DNA from: Silvimonas amylolytica
GTDB taxonomy: Bacteria; Pseudomonadota; Gammaproteobacteria; Burkholderiales; Chitinibacteraceae
Length of the DNA: 64,000 bases
Direction: 5' to 3'
Assembly: GCF_014645555.1 (NCBI RefSeq)
Contig: NZ_BMLY01000006.1
Location: 1 to 64,000 of the forward strand
This document shows, in pieces, positions 51,127-61,366 of the stretch. The notes under the pieces are model-generated. The model searched no databases, was not told the origin of the DNA, and worked only from the letters and a program-made list of their open reading frames with translations. Position 1 is the first letter of the stretch, and every line of letters starts with the position of its first letter. Made by a program: the position numbers and the translations under genes.

Positions 51127-51632
51127 CGTTTTCTTTGCACTTGGAGAGATTGCAACTTTCAACAATTCCCGATTAACTTTCATCGCTAAATGACGATGTG
51201 CTCATGTTTGACCCAGGTCTACTAAAAATGGCGGGAAAGATTGAGCTTTGTCCTTGTTTTTGAGTGGGTTTTGCTCGTGTTCTTGCCACGCATCGGTGGC
51301 ATGTAAAGCCTTTGTAAAGACAGTCAACGCTATGTAACCGTTTGCGTTTTGCAGACTGGAGGGCGTTTTGACGCACTGCAAAAGGCGCCCTGAACTGTTT
51401 GGTCATGCCTGGCAGACGATGGGTGGCCGCTCAATGGTTATTCCCGTTACCCCAGACAGGCGTAATTTGAAGAGGCTGCGGCAGGGAGTAGCGGGTGCGC
51501 TGGACAGGGCGGCCCGCACGATAACAAAGGATTCAATCGCATTGATTGCGCAGGTGGCCGATTTACCTCGCGATCTGGATATAAAACAGGTGCCGGCGTT
51601 AGCCTGGCCCAGCACAAGGTGTGAAGAAAGTC
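51127..51632. other. Gene-free stretch upstream of the RND operon
   Basis: About 500 bases without a supported gene. Open frames here have no recognisable domain. The region presumably holds the RND operon promoter. Confidence 0.5.
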
Positions 51633-52787
51633 ATGACCCGGCAAAGAAAAACCCAGTCCGCCATTGCCATTGCCTCAGCCCTTGTGGTGGTGGGCGGCGT
51701 GGTTTTATGGACCAGCACGCGCAAGGCGGATGCCTCTACCCAACCCCCTGCGGCAGCGCCCGCCATCCGGGTGACCACGGTCAAGGCGGGTGATGAGTCC
51801 GTACCGGTGTACCTGACCGGGGTCGGCACGGTGCAGGCCAATGCCTCTGTTACCGTGAAAGTACGCGTAGACGGTCAGTTGCAGAAGGTCGGTTTTCAGG
51901 AAGGGCAGGATGTGAAGTCAGGCCAGATGCTGGCGCAGATCGATCCGAGCCCTTTTCAGGCTCAATTGGGGCAAGTGCAGGCTGCCAGGGCCAAAGATCA
52001 GGCGCAGCTGGATAATGCCCGTCGTGATCTGGCCCGCTATGCTGAACTGATCAAGCAAGATGCCACGACCCAGCAAACACTGGACACGCAAAAAGCGCTG
52101 GTGGCGCAACTGGAAGCTGCCGTCAAAAATGATGATGCGCAAATTCAGTACGCTCAGGTTCAACTGGGTTACACCACCATTGTTTCTCCGCTCTCTGGCC
52201 GGACTGGCGCGCGTCTGGTTGATCCAGGCAATATCGTGCACGCCACGGATACGACCGGTCTGGTCGTGATTAACCAGATTGATCCCATCGCGGCCACTTT
52301 CACCTTGCCGGAAGACGCGCTGCAGCAGGTGAACAAGGCTTTGCAGGGCGGTAAGTCGCTCAAAGTGGTGGCCTATGCCCGCACGGGCGGCGAGGCACTG
52401 GCGCAAGGCACGCTGTCGCTGGTCAATAACCAGATCGACACCACCACCGGCACGGTTTCGCTCAAGGGCACATTCCCCAACCCGCAGCACGCCTTATGGC
52501 CAGGCCAATACGTAAACGTGAATCTGGTGCTGGGTAATCGCGATCATGCAGTTACCTTGCCGGCGGCGGCGGTCCAGCGTGGTGTGAACGGCACGTACGT
52601 TTACACAGTGAGTGCCAGCAATGCTGCGCAGGCCCAGCCGGTGAAGGTCGCACTGATCCAGGATGGCAAGGCGGTCATTGATGATGGCGTGCACGCTGGC
52701 GATCGGGTTGTCATTGATGGCCAATACAAGCTCAAGCCCGGTGCAGTTGTCGCCGAAGCCGAGAAACAGGCTGCAGCCAGCCATTAA
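51633..52787 (+). CDS. RND efflux periplasmic adaptor (MdtA-type)
   Basis: A 384-residue membrane fusion protein with an N-terminal signal anchor (SAIAIASALVVVGGVVLW), a lipoyl/hairpin domain (ASVTVKVRVDGQLQKVGFQE, long coiled coil about 110-190) and beta-barrel (VINQIDPIAATFTLPEDAL). It links an RND pump to an outer membrane channel. The start is ambiguous: ATG 51633 is used, GTG 51621 is possible. Confidence 0.93.
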   Translation: MTRQRKTQSAIAIASALVVVGGVVLWTSTRKADASTQPPAAAPAIRVTTVKAGDESVPVYLTGVGTVQANASVTVKVRVDGQLQKVGFQEGQDVKSGQMLAQIDPSPFQAQLGQVQAARAKDQAQLDNARRDLARYAELIKQDATTQQTLDTQKALVAQLEAAVKNDDAQIQYAQVQLGYTTIVSPLSGRTGARLVDPGNIVHATDTTGLVVINQIDPIAATFTLPEDALQQVNKALQGGKSLKVVAYARTGGEALAQGTLSLVNNQIDTTTGTVSLKGTFPNPQHALWPGQYVNVNLVLGNRDHAVTLPAAAVQRGVNGTYVYTVSASNAAQAQPVKVALIQDGKAVIDDGVHAGDRVVIDGQYKLKPGAVVAEAEKQAAASH

Positions 52788-52801
52788 GCCGGGATGTCAT
52801 C

Positions 52802-55800
52802 GTGAGTATTTCTGCTGCGTTTATTAAACGTCCGATCGGGACGTCCCTGCTGGCGGCTGCTATTTTGCTGGTCGGTATTGCCGTATGGAGTCTCTTGCCG
52901 GTAGCGCCGCTACCGCAGGTGGATTTTCCAACCATTCAGGTCTCAGCCAGTTTGCCGGGTGCCAGTCCGGAGACCATGGCTTCCAACGTGGCCCAACCAC
53001 TGGAACGACAGTTCTCGCTGATTGCGGGGCTGTCGCAGATGACTTCATCCAGCGCGCTGGGTAGTACCCAGATCACGCTGCAGTTTGATCTCAATCGCAA
53101 TATTGATGCAGCGGCCGTTGATGTGCAGGCTGCCATTAACGCAGCGACAGGCCAGTTGCCCAACAACCTGCCCAATCCGCCGACCTGGCGCAAGATTAAC
53201 CCGGCAGATTCACCGATCATCGTGATGGCGGTGCAGTCCGATACGTTGCCGCTCACTGAGGTCAACGATTACGCCGATAACATCCTGGCGCAGCAGATCT
53301 CCCAGATTCAGGGCGTGGGCCTTGTGAACATTGGGGGCCAACAAAAGCCGGCAGTGCGTATCCAGCTTGACCCGGCCAAACTCTCCGCCATGGGCATGAG
53401 TCTGGAAGACGTGCGAACGGTAGTTTCGACCACGACCGTCAACGCCCCCAAGGGTACGGTGGATGGCGACCGCCAAAGCTTTACGGTCTACACCAATGAC
53501 CAGATCCTGAAGGCCGGACCGTGGAATGACATGGTGGTTGCCTACAAGAACGGGGCGCCAGTCCGGATCAAGGACATCGGCTCTGCGATTGATGGCCCGG
53601 AAAACACCAAACTGGCTGGCTGGGCTTATGCCGGTAAAGCGGTGGACCCGAGTGCGACCATTCTGAGCGGCCAGCGAGCTATCGTGCTGGCGATTACCAA
53701 ACAGCCAGGCGCTAACGTGATCGAGACCGTGGAGCGTGTTAAAGCCGCGCTGCCGCGCTTGCAGGCCGCTATTCCGCCAACGGTGCACGTCAATATTCTG
53801 ACCGACCGCACGCAGACCATCCGTGCGTCAGTCCGTGATGTCGAGTTCACGCTGGTCCTGACCATCCTGCTGGTGGTAGGCATTATTTTTGTGTTCTTGC
53901 GCAATGTGGCCGCAACGCTGATCCCCAGTGTGACCGTGCCGCTAGCTCTGATGGGTACGGCGGCCGTGATGTATCTCGTCGGTTTCAGCCTGGATAACCT
54001 CTCACTGATGGCGCTGACTATCGCGGTCGGCTTCGTGGTGGATGACGCGATCGTGATGCTGGAGAACATCTACCGGCACGTGGAAGACGGCATGTCGCCA
54101 ATGGATGCCGCCTACAAAGGTGCGGGCGAAATCGGCTTCACCATCATTTCGATCTCGGTGTCGCTGGTGGCGGTGTTTATCCCGCTGCTGCTAATGGGCG
54201 GCATTGTCGGGCGTTTGTTCCGCGAGTTCTCTATTACCGTGACACTGACCATTGCGGTGTCTGTGGTGATCTCGCTGACCCTCACGCCGATGCTGTGTTC
54301 GCGCTTCCTGAAAGACCATCACGGCGACAAGCACGGCAAGCTCTATCAGATGTTCGAGCGCGGTTTTGATGCCTTGTTGTCTGGCTACCGCCGCGGGCTT
54401 GATCTGGTGATGAAGCACCAGTTCATCACCCTGTGCGTGTTCCTGTGCACAGTGGCGTTGTCGGTGGTGTTGTTTATCTTTATTCCCAAGGGCTTTTTCC
54501 CGCAACAAGACACCGGCTTTGTGTTTGGTTTTGCTGAAACCGCACAGGATTCATCGTTCAAAGCCATGAACGAGCGCATGCGCTCGCTGGCGGATGTGAT
54601 CCGGCAAGACCCGGATGTAGCAAGCTTTGCCATGGTGGGCGGGCAGAGCACCTTCAATACCGGTAACTTTTATATCAACCTCAAGCCCAAAGACGAAGGC
54701 CGGACCTTGAGCGCGGATGAAGTGATTGCCCGTCTGCGTCCGCAACTGGCCAAGGTGGAGGGGGTGAACCTGTTCCTGCAAGCGGGTCAGGACATTAACG
54801 TGGGTGGGCGTTTGTCGCGTACGCAGTACCAATACACGCTCACGGATTCCAACCTTGATGAACTGAATAACTGGGCACCCCGGTTGCTGGACCGCTTCCG
54901 CAAACTACCCCAATTGACGGATCTGGCGTCTGATCAGCAAAACGCTGCCGCAACGGCGGTGCTGACGATTGACCGTGCTCGTGCTTCCAGCTTTGGAATC
55001 TCGCCATCGCTGATTGATGCCACGCTGTACGACGCCATCGGCCAGCGCCAGGTGGCCCAGTACTACACGCAGGTCAATACCTATCACGTGGTGATGGAGG
55101 TCAAACCGGAATTACAGCTGGACCCGGCGTTGTTCGACAAACTCTATATCACGTCGCCGCTGACTAACCAACAAGTCCCGTTGTCGACCTTTGTGCACAT
55201 CGACACCAACAAGACGGCGTATTTGTCGATCAGTCACCAGAGCCAGTTCCCGGCGGTGACGATCTCGTTCAACCTCGCCAAGGGGGTCTCGCTGGGTGAG
55301 GCAGTTGATGCCATCAGCAAGGCGCAGACCGAAATGGGCGTACCCCAAACACTGACGGGCGCCTTCCAGGGTACGGCCAAGGCTTTTGGCGACTCGCTGT
55401 CGTCCCAGCCTTACCTGATCGCTGCGGCGCTGATTGCGGTGTATATCGTGCTGGGCCTGTTGTATGAGAGCTATATTCACCCGCTGACCATCCTCTCTAC
55501 CTTGCCGTCGGCTGGTGTCGGGGCGCTTTTGATCCTGATGGCGGCGGGGTACGATCTCTCGGTGATTGCCTTGATCGGGATTATCTTGCTGATCGGTATC
55601 GTGAAGAAAAACGGCATCATGATGATCGACTTTGCCCTGACCGCCGAGCGCGACCACGGTATGGGTCCGCAAGAGTCCATCTATCAAGCGTGCATCTTGC
55701 GGTTCCGCCCGATCATGATGACGACCATGTGTGCCTTGCTGGCCGGTTTGCCGCTGATGCTGGGCCATGGTGCCGGGTCTGAGTTGCGTCGTCCGCTGGG

Positions 55801-55966
55801 TTACGCCATGGTGGGTGGTCTGGTGCTGTCACAAGCGCTGACTTTGTTCACAACACCGGTGGTGTATCTGTATCTGGATCGCTTTAGTCACTGGATTCAG
55901 ACGCGTCGTGCAGCCAGGAAGCAAGCGCGTAAAGAAGCCGCAGTCCTGCAAGGGGCGGGCGAGTAA
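52802..55966 (+). CDS. RND multidrug efflux permease (MdtB/MdtC-type)
   Basis: A full-length 1054-residue HAE1 transporter. The start is ISAAFIKRPIGTSLLAAAIL; TM4 carries the proton-relay pair in VVDDAIVMLENI; the second half has GIVKKNGIMMIDFAL. GTG start 52802 lies 14 bases after the adaptor stop. No outer membrane factor follows, so the pump must borrow a channel encoded elsewhere. Two periplasmic loops set substrate range. Confidence 0.95.
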   Translation: MSISAAFIKRPIGTSLLAAAILLVGIAVWSLLPVAPLPQVDFPTIQVSASLPGASPETMASNVAQPLERQFSLIAGLSQMTSSSALGSTQITLQFDLNRNIDAAAVDVQAAINAATGQLPNNLPNPPTWRKINPADSPIIVMAVQSDTLPLTEVNDYADNILAQQISQIQGVGLVNIGGQQKPAVRIQLDPAKLSAMGMSLEDVRTVVSTTTVNAPKGTVDGDRQSFTVYTNDQILKAGPWNDMVVAYKNGAPVRIKDIGSAIDGPENTKLAGWAYAGKAVDPSATILSGQRAIVLAITKQPGANVIETVERVKAALPRLQAAIPPTVHVNILTDRTQTIRASVRDVEFTLVLTILLVVGIIFVFLRNVAATLIPSVTVPLALMGTAAVMYLVGFSLDNLSLMALTIAVGFVVDDAIVMLENIYRHVEDGMSPMDAAYKGAGEIGFTIISISVSLVAVFIPLLLMGGIVGRLFREFSITVTLTIAVSVVISLTLTPMLCSRFLKDHHGDKHGKLYQMFERGFDALLSGYRRGLDLVMKHQFITLCVFLCTVALSVVLFIFIPKGFFPQQDTGFVFGFAETAQDSSFKAMNERMRSLADVIRQDPDVASFAMVGGQSTFNTGNFYINLKPKDEGRTLSADEVIARLRPQLAKVEGVNLFLQAGQDINVGGRLSRTQYQYTLTDSNLDELNNWAPRLLDRFRKLPQLTDLASDQQNAAATAVLTIDRARASSFGISPSLIDATLYDAIGQRQVAQYYTQVNTYHVVMEVKPELQLDPALFDKLYITSPLTNQQVPLSTFVHIDTNKTAYLSISHQSQFPAVTISFNLAKGVSLGEAVDAISKAQTEMGVPQTLTGAFQGTAKAFGDSLSSQPYLIAAALIAVYIVLGLLYESYIHPLTILSTLPSAGVGALLILMAAGYDLSVIALIGIILLIGIVKKNGIMMIDFALTAERDHGMGPQESIYQACILRFRPIMMTTMCALLAGLPLMLGHGAGSELRRPLGYAMVGGLVLSQALTLFTTPVVYLYLDRFSHWIQTRRAARKQARKEAAVLQGAGE

Positions 55967-56001
55967 CGCCGGCCTGGTCAACCGCCAATATGAACCAAAG
56001 A

Positions 56002-56031
56002 AAAAAGCCGCATCAGTTGATGCGGCTTTTT
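56002..56031. terminator. Bidirectional terminator
   Basis: AAAAAGCCGCATCA pairs perfectly with TGATGCGGCTTTTT. It separates the RND operon from the convergent isomerase-like gene. Confidence 0.93.
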
Positions 56032-56053
56032 CATTGACCGACCACCAAAAAAC

Positions 56054-56884
56054 TCAGGCGGCTGCGCCGTTGACCAATGGCGCATGGCGCGGGCCGGCAT
56101 AAGCGCCGATCCGGGCTGCCAGAGAGACCTCAAGACAAATCTGCAAGAAGCGTTCGGCCGGGTAGGACGCACGGCCTACCAGTACGCCGTCAATCTCGGC
56201 ACCGATCATCAAACTTGCTGCGTTGTGTTCGTCCACGCTGCCGCCGTAAAGAATGCGCTGCGGGAAACCAACGCCATTGTCTTCGTGCAGCTCTTGCAGC
56301 AACTGGCGCAGCGTACGGATCGTACCGGCCAGTTGAATGACCGAGATGACCGTTTTGTCATCCAGCGCCCACTGCGGCTGATAAACCACAACCATCTTCG
56401 ACCAGTCAGCCCCAAACAGCGCAACGGCCTGCTGCAATTGTTTTTGCAAGGCTTTGGTGGTCTGGTTGCTGCGACGCTGATCTGCATCTTCACCCAGACA
56501 CAGCACCGGCGTGAGCCCTGCTTGAATGGCTTGCTGAACCTTGTGGGCGATCTGGTGATCGTTTTCGGCAAACAGGCGGCGACGCTCAGCATGGCCGACC
56601 ACGACGTATTTACAGCCAGCCTCGACCAGTGCGCTGGCCGGGACGTCAACGGCATCCGGAAGGTCAGGATCAACGCTGCAGCTTTGACCACCGAGCACGT
56701 AGCCATTGGCAAGCAACGGGCCCGCTGTTTCTGCCAGCAGGGTGTGCGATGGGCAAACGACGGTTTCCACATCCTTGGGGTGTGGCACATCCGCCAGTTC
56801 GGTCAAAACGCCGGCACAGGCTTCGCGTGAGACATACGTCTTCCAGTTCCCGATCACCAGGGGTTTGAGGGTTTCTTCACTCAT
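56054..56884 (-). CDS. Triosephosphate isomerase-like protein with catalytic Glu replaced
   Basis: A 276-residue TIM-barrel paralog of triosephosphate isomerase. It keeps N13 and K15 (GNWKTY), H98 and E100 (GHAERR) and the phosphate loop YGGSV. However, the catalytic Glu of YEPxWAIGTG is Q169 (VYQPQWALDDK), loop 6 is altered, the S of GHSERR is Ala and the GAxTGE block is lost. In known isomerases a Gln at that site nearly abolishes activity, so it probably is not the housekeeping enzyme. GGAG lies 10 bases before the ATG. It stands alone beside nadB, not next to secG as tpiA often is. Confidence 0.88.
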   Translation of the reverse strand: MSEETLKPLVIGNWKTYVSREACAGVLTELADVPHPKDVETVVCPSHTLLAETAGPLLANGYVLGGQSCSVDPDLPDAVDVPASALVEAGCKYVVVGHAERRRLFAENDHQIAHKVQQAIQAGLTPVLCLGEDADQRRSNQTTKALQKQLQQAVALFGADWSKMVVVYQPQWALDDKTVISVIQLAGTIRTLRQLLQELHEDNGVGFPQRILYGGSVDEHNAASLMIGAEIDGVLVGRASYPAERFLQICLEVSLAARIGAYAGPRHAPLVNGAAA

Positions 56885-57188
56885 CAAATTTCGACTCCGG
56901 GTTGCGGGGAAGTATCTGGCTTTTCTTTGTATAGCCTGGATATTGTTGCCGCACAGGTGCCAACCGGCTACCGGTAGTCACTCCGGCGCAGCGGGCCCGT
57001 TTGCGGGGCGCACATGAAAGGTGCATAAACACCTTAAACTGGCACGCTATCCGCAATCAACCGGATTTTGTAGTTGTTGTCCCACAAGTACAAAAAGCCC
57101 CACACTTGCATGAATGACTTGCTCAGATCCAGTTTGTGGTCTTCGCAATATCAACAGGCAGGAGTGGGGCTGGTTACCGCAGCCTGAG
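56885..57188. other. Intergenic region downstream of nadB
   Basis: On the minus strand, AGCCCCAC near 57165 can pair with GTGGGGCT near 57098, followed by TTTTTG, giving a long-looped terminator for nadB. The same DNA also contains a 38-codon open stretch with coding-like composition (about 57050-57163). Confidence 0.4.
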
Positions 57189-58769
57189 TCAGGGCTTGAG
57201 GACAGTCGGAACCGCTTCGGACAGCATGCCCGGGTAATCGCGACTGTAGTGCAGGCCGCGGCTTTCTTTGCGTGCCATGGCTGACTGGACAATCAACTGG
57301 GCGGTCGTGACCAGATTACGCAACTCGATCAGATCGTTACCCACACGGAAGTTGGTGTAGTAGTCGTTGATTTCGTGTTGCAGCAACTCAATGCGGTGAA
57401 GCGCGCGTTCCAGTCGTTTGTTGGTGCGCACAATGCCCACGTAATCCCACATGAAGCGCCGCAGTTCATCCCAGTTGTGGGCGATGACCACTTCTTCATC
57501 CGGGTCCGTCACCTGGCTTTCATCCCATTCGGGCACAGAAGGGATGGCATCGGGCGGGGTGGCCAGAATGTCTTCAGCGGTGGCTTTGCCAATCACCATA
57601 CATTCCAGCAGGGAGTTTGATGCCAACCGGTTGGCGCCATGCAGGCCGGTGCAGGCGGCTTCGCCCACTGCATAAAGACCTTCCACATCGGTGCGGCCAT
57701 ACAGATCGACGACCAACCCGCCGCAGGTGTAGTGGGCAGCGGGCACAACCGGGATGGGTTCACGGGTGATATCGATGCCCAGCTCCAGGCAGCGCTGGTA
57801 GATATTCGGGAAGTGTTCCTTGATAAAACTGGCCGGCTTGTACGAGATATCCAGGTACACACAGTCATAGCCGCCTTTCTTCATTTCAAAGTCAATGGCA
57901 CGGGCTACGACGTCTCGCGGTGCGAGTTCCGCACGCTCGTCATGCTGTGGCATGAAACGCGTGCCATCCGGCAATTTGAGAATGCCACCTTCGCCACGGA
58001 CCGCCTCGGTAATCAGGAAGGATTTGGCATGAGGGTGATACAAACAAGTGGGGTGGAACTGGATGAACTCCATATTGGACACGCTGCAACCTGCTCGCCA
58101 GCCCATGGCAATGCCATCACCCGTGGCGACATCGGGATTGGTGGTATATAGATACACCTTGCCAGCGCCACCGGTGGCCAGCACGGTATGGCCGGCAACA
58201 AAAGTTTCCACACGATCATTGGCTTTGTCATAGACATAAGCGCCCCAGCAGCGGTCATCATCCAGCCCCAGTTTCTTGCCGGTGATGAGGTCAAGCGCGA
58301 TGTGGTCTTCCAGTACCGTAATGTGGGGGTGTGCGGCCACCTTTTTGGCCAGGGTATCAATCACCGCTGCGCCAGTGGCATCGGCCGCATGAATAATGCG
58401 ACGATGGCTGTGACCGCCTTCACGCGTCAGGTGATAGCCGTGGTAGTTGGTATCGCCGGAATCGTCGCGGGTAAAGGGCACGCCCATCTCGATCAGCCAG
58501 TCGATGGCATCACGTGAATTTTCAATAATGAAACGAGTTGCTTGCGCATCGCATAATCCAGCCCCCGCTACGAACGTATCCCGGATATGCAGTTCAATGC
58601 TGTCAGCATCATCAAGGACCGCCGCAATACCGCCTTGGGCCCAGCCACTACCGCCGTCACGCAGAGCCCGTTTGGTGACCAGGCCCACCTTGAGCTTGTC
58701 TGCAAGCTTGAGGGCAATGGTCATGCCGGCAAGGCCGCTTCCCATGATCAACACATCGAACTGGCGCAT
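57189..58769 (-). CDS. nadB: L-aspartate oxidase
   Basis: A 526-residue flavoprotein: FAD motif [16 protein letters not shown], then [29 protein letters not shown]-type block near residue 120, HPTCLY, and [20 protein letters not shown]. It oxidises aspartate to iminoaspartate, the first step of NAD synthesis. nadA and nadC are not in the window. Confidence 0.97.
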   Translation of the reverse strand: MRQFDVLIMGSGLAGMTIALKLADKLKVGLVTKRALRDGGSGWAQGGIAAVLDDADSIELHIRDTFVAGAGLCDAQATRFIIENSRDAIDWLIEMGVPFTRDDSGDTNYHGYHLTREGGHSHRRIIHAADATGAAVIDTLAKKVAAHPHITVLEDHIALDLITGKKLGLDDDRCWGAYVYDKANDRVETFVAGHTVLATGGAGKVYLYTTNPDVATGDGIAMGWRAGCSVSNMEFIQFHPTCLYHPHAKSFLITEAVRGEGGILKLPDGTRFMPQHDERAELAPRDVVARAIDFEMKKGGYDCVYLDISYKPASFIKEHFPNIYQRCLELGIDITREPIPVVPAAHYTCGGLVVDLYGRTDVEGLYAVGEAACTGLHGANRLASNSLLECMVIGKATAEDILATPPDAIPSVPEWDESQVTDPDEEVVIAHNWDELRRFMWDYVGIVRTNKRLERALHRIELLQHEINDYYTNFRVGNDLIELRNLVTTAQLIVQSAMARKESRGLHYSRDYPGMLSEAVPTVLKP

Positions 58770-59137
58770 GGCTAATCGTCACTCCCGAGACGGTGTCGCA
58801 AAAGTGTAACTATAACAGCCCGGATACCCCGGCGGCCCCTGGTCATTCGCCGCGGTGGTTTTTAAGCCGGTTTTAAGGCAGGGATGCGAGGATGAATGGA
58901 AATAACCCGTCTTGTAAAACGGGCTTGTCAGCCCCAGATAACAAAGAATCAATCAAGAAGGTCTGCATCTGACAGCAATCTGGATGGCATGCACCGCATG
59001 TCATGCTGCCAGTCCGCCAGCGCGAGTTCATTGGGGAACCGCCCGCGTTTGGCATTGGCCCGGCGTCTGGCTGTACCCGCCGTGGCGCGATTGTTGTCAT
59101 TTGAATATTCAGCAGGCCGGTCCTTACGGAGCCCGCA
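58770..59137. other. Divergent promoter region of nadB and rpoE
   Basis: This 368-base stretch has no supported gene. It includes a CCCGT/ACGGG inverted repeat (58905-58922). No clear sigma-E promoter was recognised by eye. Confidence 0.45.
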
Positions 59138-59749
59138 TTGGAAAACCTAACCGAACGGGATGTCGATCAGGCTCTTGTCGTGCGCGCGCAAGGCGGCGAC
59201 AAGAAAGCCTTCGAGCTCCTGGTCGCCAAATACCAGCGCAGAATCGCGCGCTTGCTCTCAAGGCTCATCCGTGACCCGCATGAAATTGAAGACGTAACGC
59301 AAGAGGCTTTCATCAAGGCCTATCGCGCATTGCCTTCCTTTCGCGGGGAAAGTGCGTTCTATACATGGCTTTACCGTATTGCCATCAATACGGCCAAGAA
59401 TTACCTTGCCGCCATGGGTCGTCGCCCCCAGTTGGCTGCAGATTATGAAGACGACGAAGGCGAAACCCTGGATGCTGCTGCGCAGATTCCGGATTACCAT
59501 ACGCCCGATGCTGAACTCTCCAACAGGGAGATTGTCAGAACTGTCAATGAGGTGGTCGATACCCTTCCGGACGAGCTTAAAACTGCCATTACGTTGCGCG
59601 AAATGGACGGTTTGTCGTACGAAGATATCGCCACCGTGATGAACTGTCCCATAGGTACCGTCCGATCGCGTATCTTTCGGGCTCGCGAAGCCATTGCCGG
59701 CAAATTGCGGCCCTTGCTTGAGACAGTAGGTAAAGACAGGCGCTGGTAA
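59138..59749 (+). CDS. rpoE: Extracytoplasmic sigma factor sigma-E
   Basis: A 203-residue ECF sigma factor: region 2 (YQRRIARLLSRLI, then VTQEAFIKAYRALPSFRGES) and region 4 (LPDELKTAITLREMDGLSYE, IGTVRSRIFRAREAI). It starts at TTG 59138 with CGGAG 7 bases upstream. It heads the envelope-stress operon. Confidence 0.96.
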   Translation: MENLTERDVDQALVVRAQGGDKKAFELLVAKYQRRIARLLSRLIRDPHEIEDVTQEAFIKAYRALPSFRGESAFYTWLYRIAINTAKNYLAAMGRRPQLAADYEDDEGETLDAAAQIPDYHTPDAELSNREIVRTVNEVVDTLPDELKTAITLREMDGLSYEDIATVMNCPIGTVRSRIFRAREAIAGKLRPLLETVGKDRRW

Positions 59750-59807
59750 CAGGAATACGCAGCACGATAAAGCCCGCTGGCGGCGGGCAACAAGAGGGTA
59801 ACGAATC

Positions 59808-60320
59808 ATGAAAGAACATTTGTCCGCACTGATCGATGGAGAGCTGGAACCAGCCGAATTCGACCATGTTCTGGCGCAACTGCACGCCGACCCGGCCTTG
59901 CGCGATGACTGGCAAGACTGGCACCTGGTGGGAGATGTGATGCAACAGCATCCCATTTTGTCGCCGGATTTCATGAAAAACTTCTCTGATCGCCTGGCAA
60001 CCGAACCGGTAGTGCTGGTACCGGCGGCGGCTTCCCGGCGTCGTCGCTTCATGCGTCGCGCTCTGGCACCGCTCTCCGCTGCGGCGTCTGTCGCATTTCT
60101 GAGTGTTGTTGGCTGGCAGGCTTTTCACGGTGCATACACCGGCTCGCCGCTCGCCGCGCCGCAAATGGCTGCCGTCAAGCAACAGGCCGTGCGCGTTGCC
60201 AGCACGGGTACGGACAATCGCTTCCGCGCTTACCTGGTTGCCCATCATGAAGATTCGGGCAATCCGATTGATGGTCGCGATATCGTTTACGCCTCGTTTG
60301 AGACCCAACCGACCAAATAA
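59808..60320 (+). CDS. rseA: Anti-sigma-E factor RseA
   Basis: A 170-residue protein with the cytosolic sigma-binding domain (LSALIDGELEPAEFDHVLAQ, WQDWHLVGDVMQ), a TM helix (about 83-103) and a short periplasmic tail. Signal-induced proteolysis frees sigma-E. Its stop overlaps the rseB start by one base. Confidence 0.93.
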   Translation: MKEHLSALIDGELEPAEFDHVLAQLHADPALRDDWQDWHLVGDVMQQHPILSPDFMKNFSDRLATEPVVLVPAAASRRRRFMRRALAPLSAAASVAFLSVVGWQAFHGAYTGSPLAAPQMAAVKQQAVRVASTGTDNRFRAYLVAHHEDSGNPIDGRDIVYASFETQPTK

Positions 60321-61321
60321 TGATGAAAACCAAGGGCTGGATCCTTGCCGGCAGTTTGTTCCTGGCTGGCCACCGTTTGCTGGCTGCCACTCCCGTTCCC
60401 AATGAGCTTCTGAGTGCCCAGGAGGCCAATCAGCTGGTCGCGCGCGTTGCCAACGCTGCCCGCACGGTGACCTTCCAGGGGGTCTACGTGCATCAGCACG
60501 GTGACAACATGGAGGCGTTTCGTGTGATACACGAAGCGACATCGGGCAACGATATTGAACGTCGGGAATCGCTGGATGGTCCGCCGCGTGAATTTTACCG
60601 GCAGGGCAACCAGATCAGTTTGTACCTGCCGGGTGGGCAGGTGTTTCCGATTGATCGGCGCCAGTCCTCCAAACTGTTTCCGCGCCAGTTTCCGGATGAC
60701 CCGGAGCACGTGCTGGTTAATTACCAGGTGCGGTACGTCGGTCAGGAGCGGGTCGCCGGGCAAGACACAAATATTTACGATTTCGAGCCCAAAGACAAAT
60801 TGCGTTACCCGCACCGTTACTGGGTGCACGCAGATACCGGCTTGATGCTCAAATCAGTCATGCTGGGTGTGCGACACGAGCCGGTCGAAGTCTTTGCGTT
60901 TTCGCAGGTGCAGATTGGTGGCTCCATCGATAAACGTCAGCTTAAACCGGTTTACCCGGTTAAACCGGCGCCGGTGGACGATGCCCCCGGTACATTGACC
61001 TTGCCCAAAGATCCGGCCTGGGACATCCATAATCTACCTGGTGGGTTCCGCCTGTTGAAGGTGAGCCAGCGTGCCATGACCGGCAAACCCAGACCGGTGG
61101 TGCACCATTTGTATGGTGATGGTCTGGTGACGATCTCGGTGTTCATTGAGCCGTTTGATCCAGCTGCACCGTTGGGTATTGCCCAGCAAGCTGGCATTAC
61201 CGTCTTTGCTCGCCAGGCAGGACCTTATTTGTTGACTGTGCTGGGCGAAGTGCCGGCGGAGACCGTCCAGGCGTTCAGTTACGCGTACACGCCGAAAGGC
61301 GAAAAGTCGGGCACGCAATAG
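60320..61321 (+). CDS. rseB: Sigma-E regulator RseB/MucB
   Basis: A 333-residue periplasmic protein with signal peptide. The MucB/RseB blocks are FQGVYVHQHGDNMEAFRVIH, DGPPREFYRQGN, YWVHADTGLMLKS and FVIGDGL-like HLYGDGLVTISVFIE. It shields RseA from cleavage and senses lipid signals. Confidence 0.93.
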   Translation: MMKTKGWILAGSLFLAGHRLLAATPVPNELLSAQEANQLVARVANAARTVTFQGVYVHQHGDNMEAFRVIHEATSGNDIERRESLDGPPREFYRQGNQISLYLPGGQVFPIDRRQSSKLFPRQFPDDPEHVLVNYQVRYVGQERVAGQDTNIYDFEPKDKLRYPHRYWVHADTGLMLKSVMLGVRHEPVEVFAFSQVQIGGSIDKRQLKPVYPVKPAPVDDAPGTLTLPKDPAWDIHNLPGGFRLLKVSQRAMTGKPRPVVHHLYGDGLVTISVFIEPFDPAAPLGIAQQAGITVFARQAGPYLLTVLGEVPAETVQAFSYAYTPKGEKSGTQ

Positions 61322-61366
61322 GCTAACGCCGCATAATTGCGGCCTGGTTTCAGGAACATACAACAA

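Noticed and set aside
51368-51793. Plus-strand open frame overlapping the RND adaptor start
   Set aside because: It overlaps the conserved adaptor N-terminus in another frame and shows no domain.
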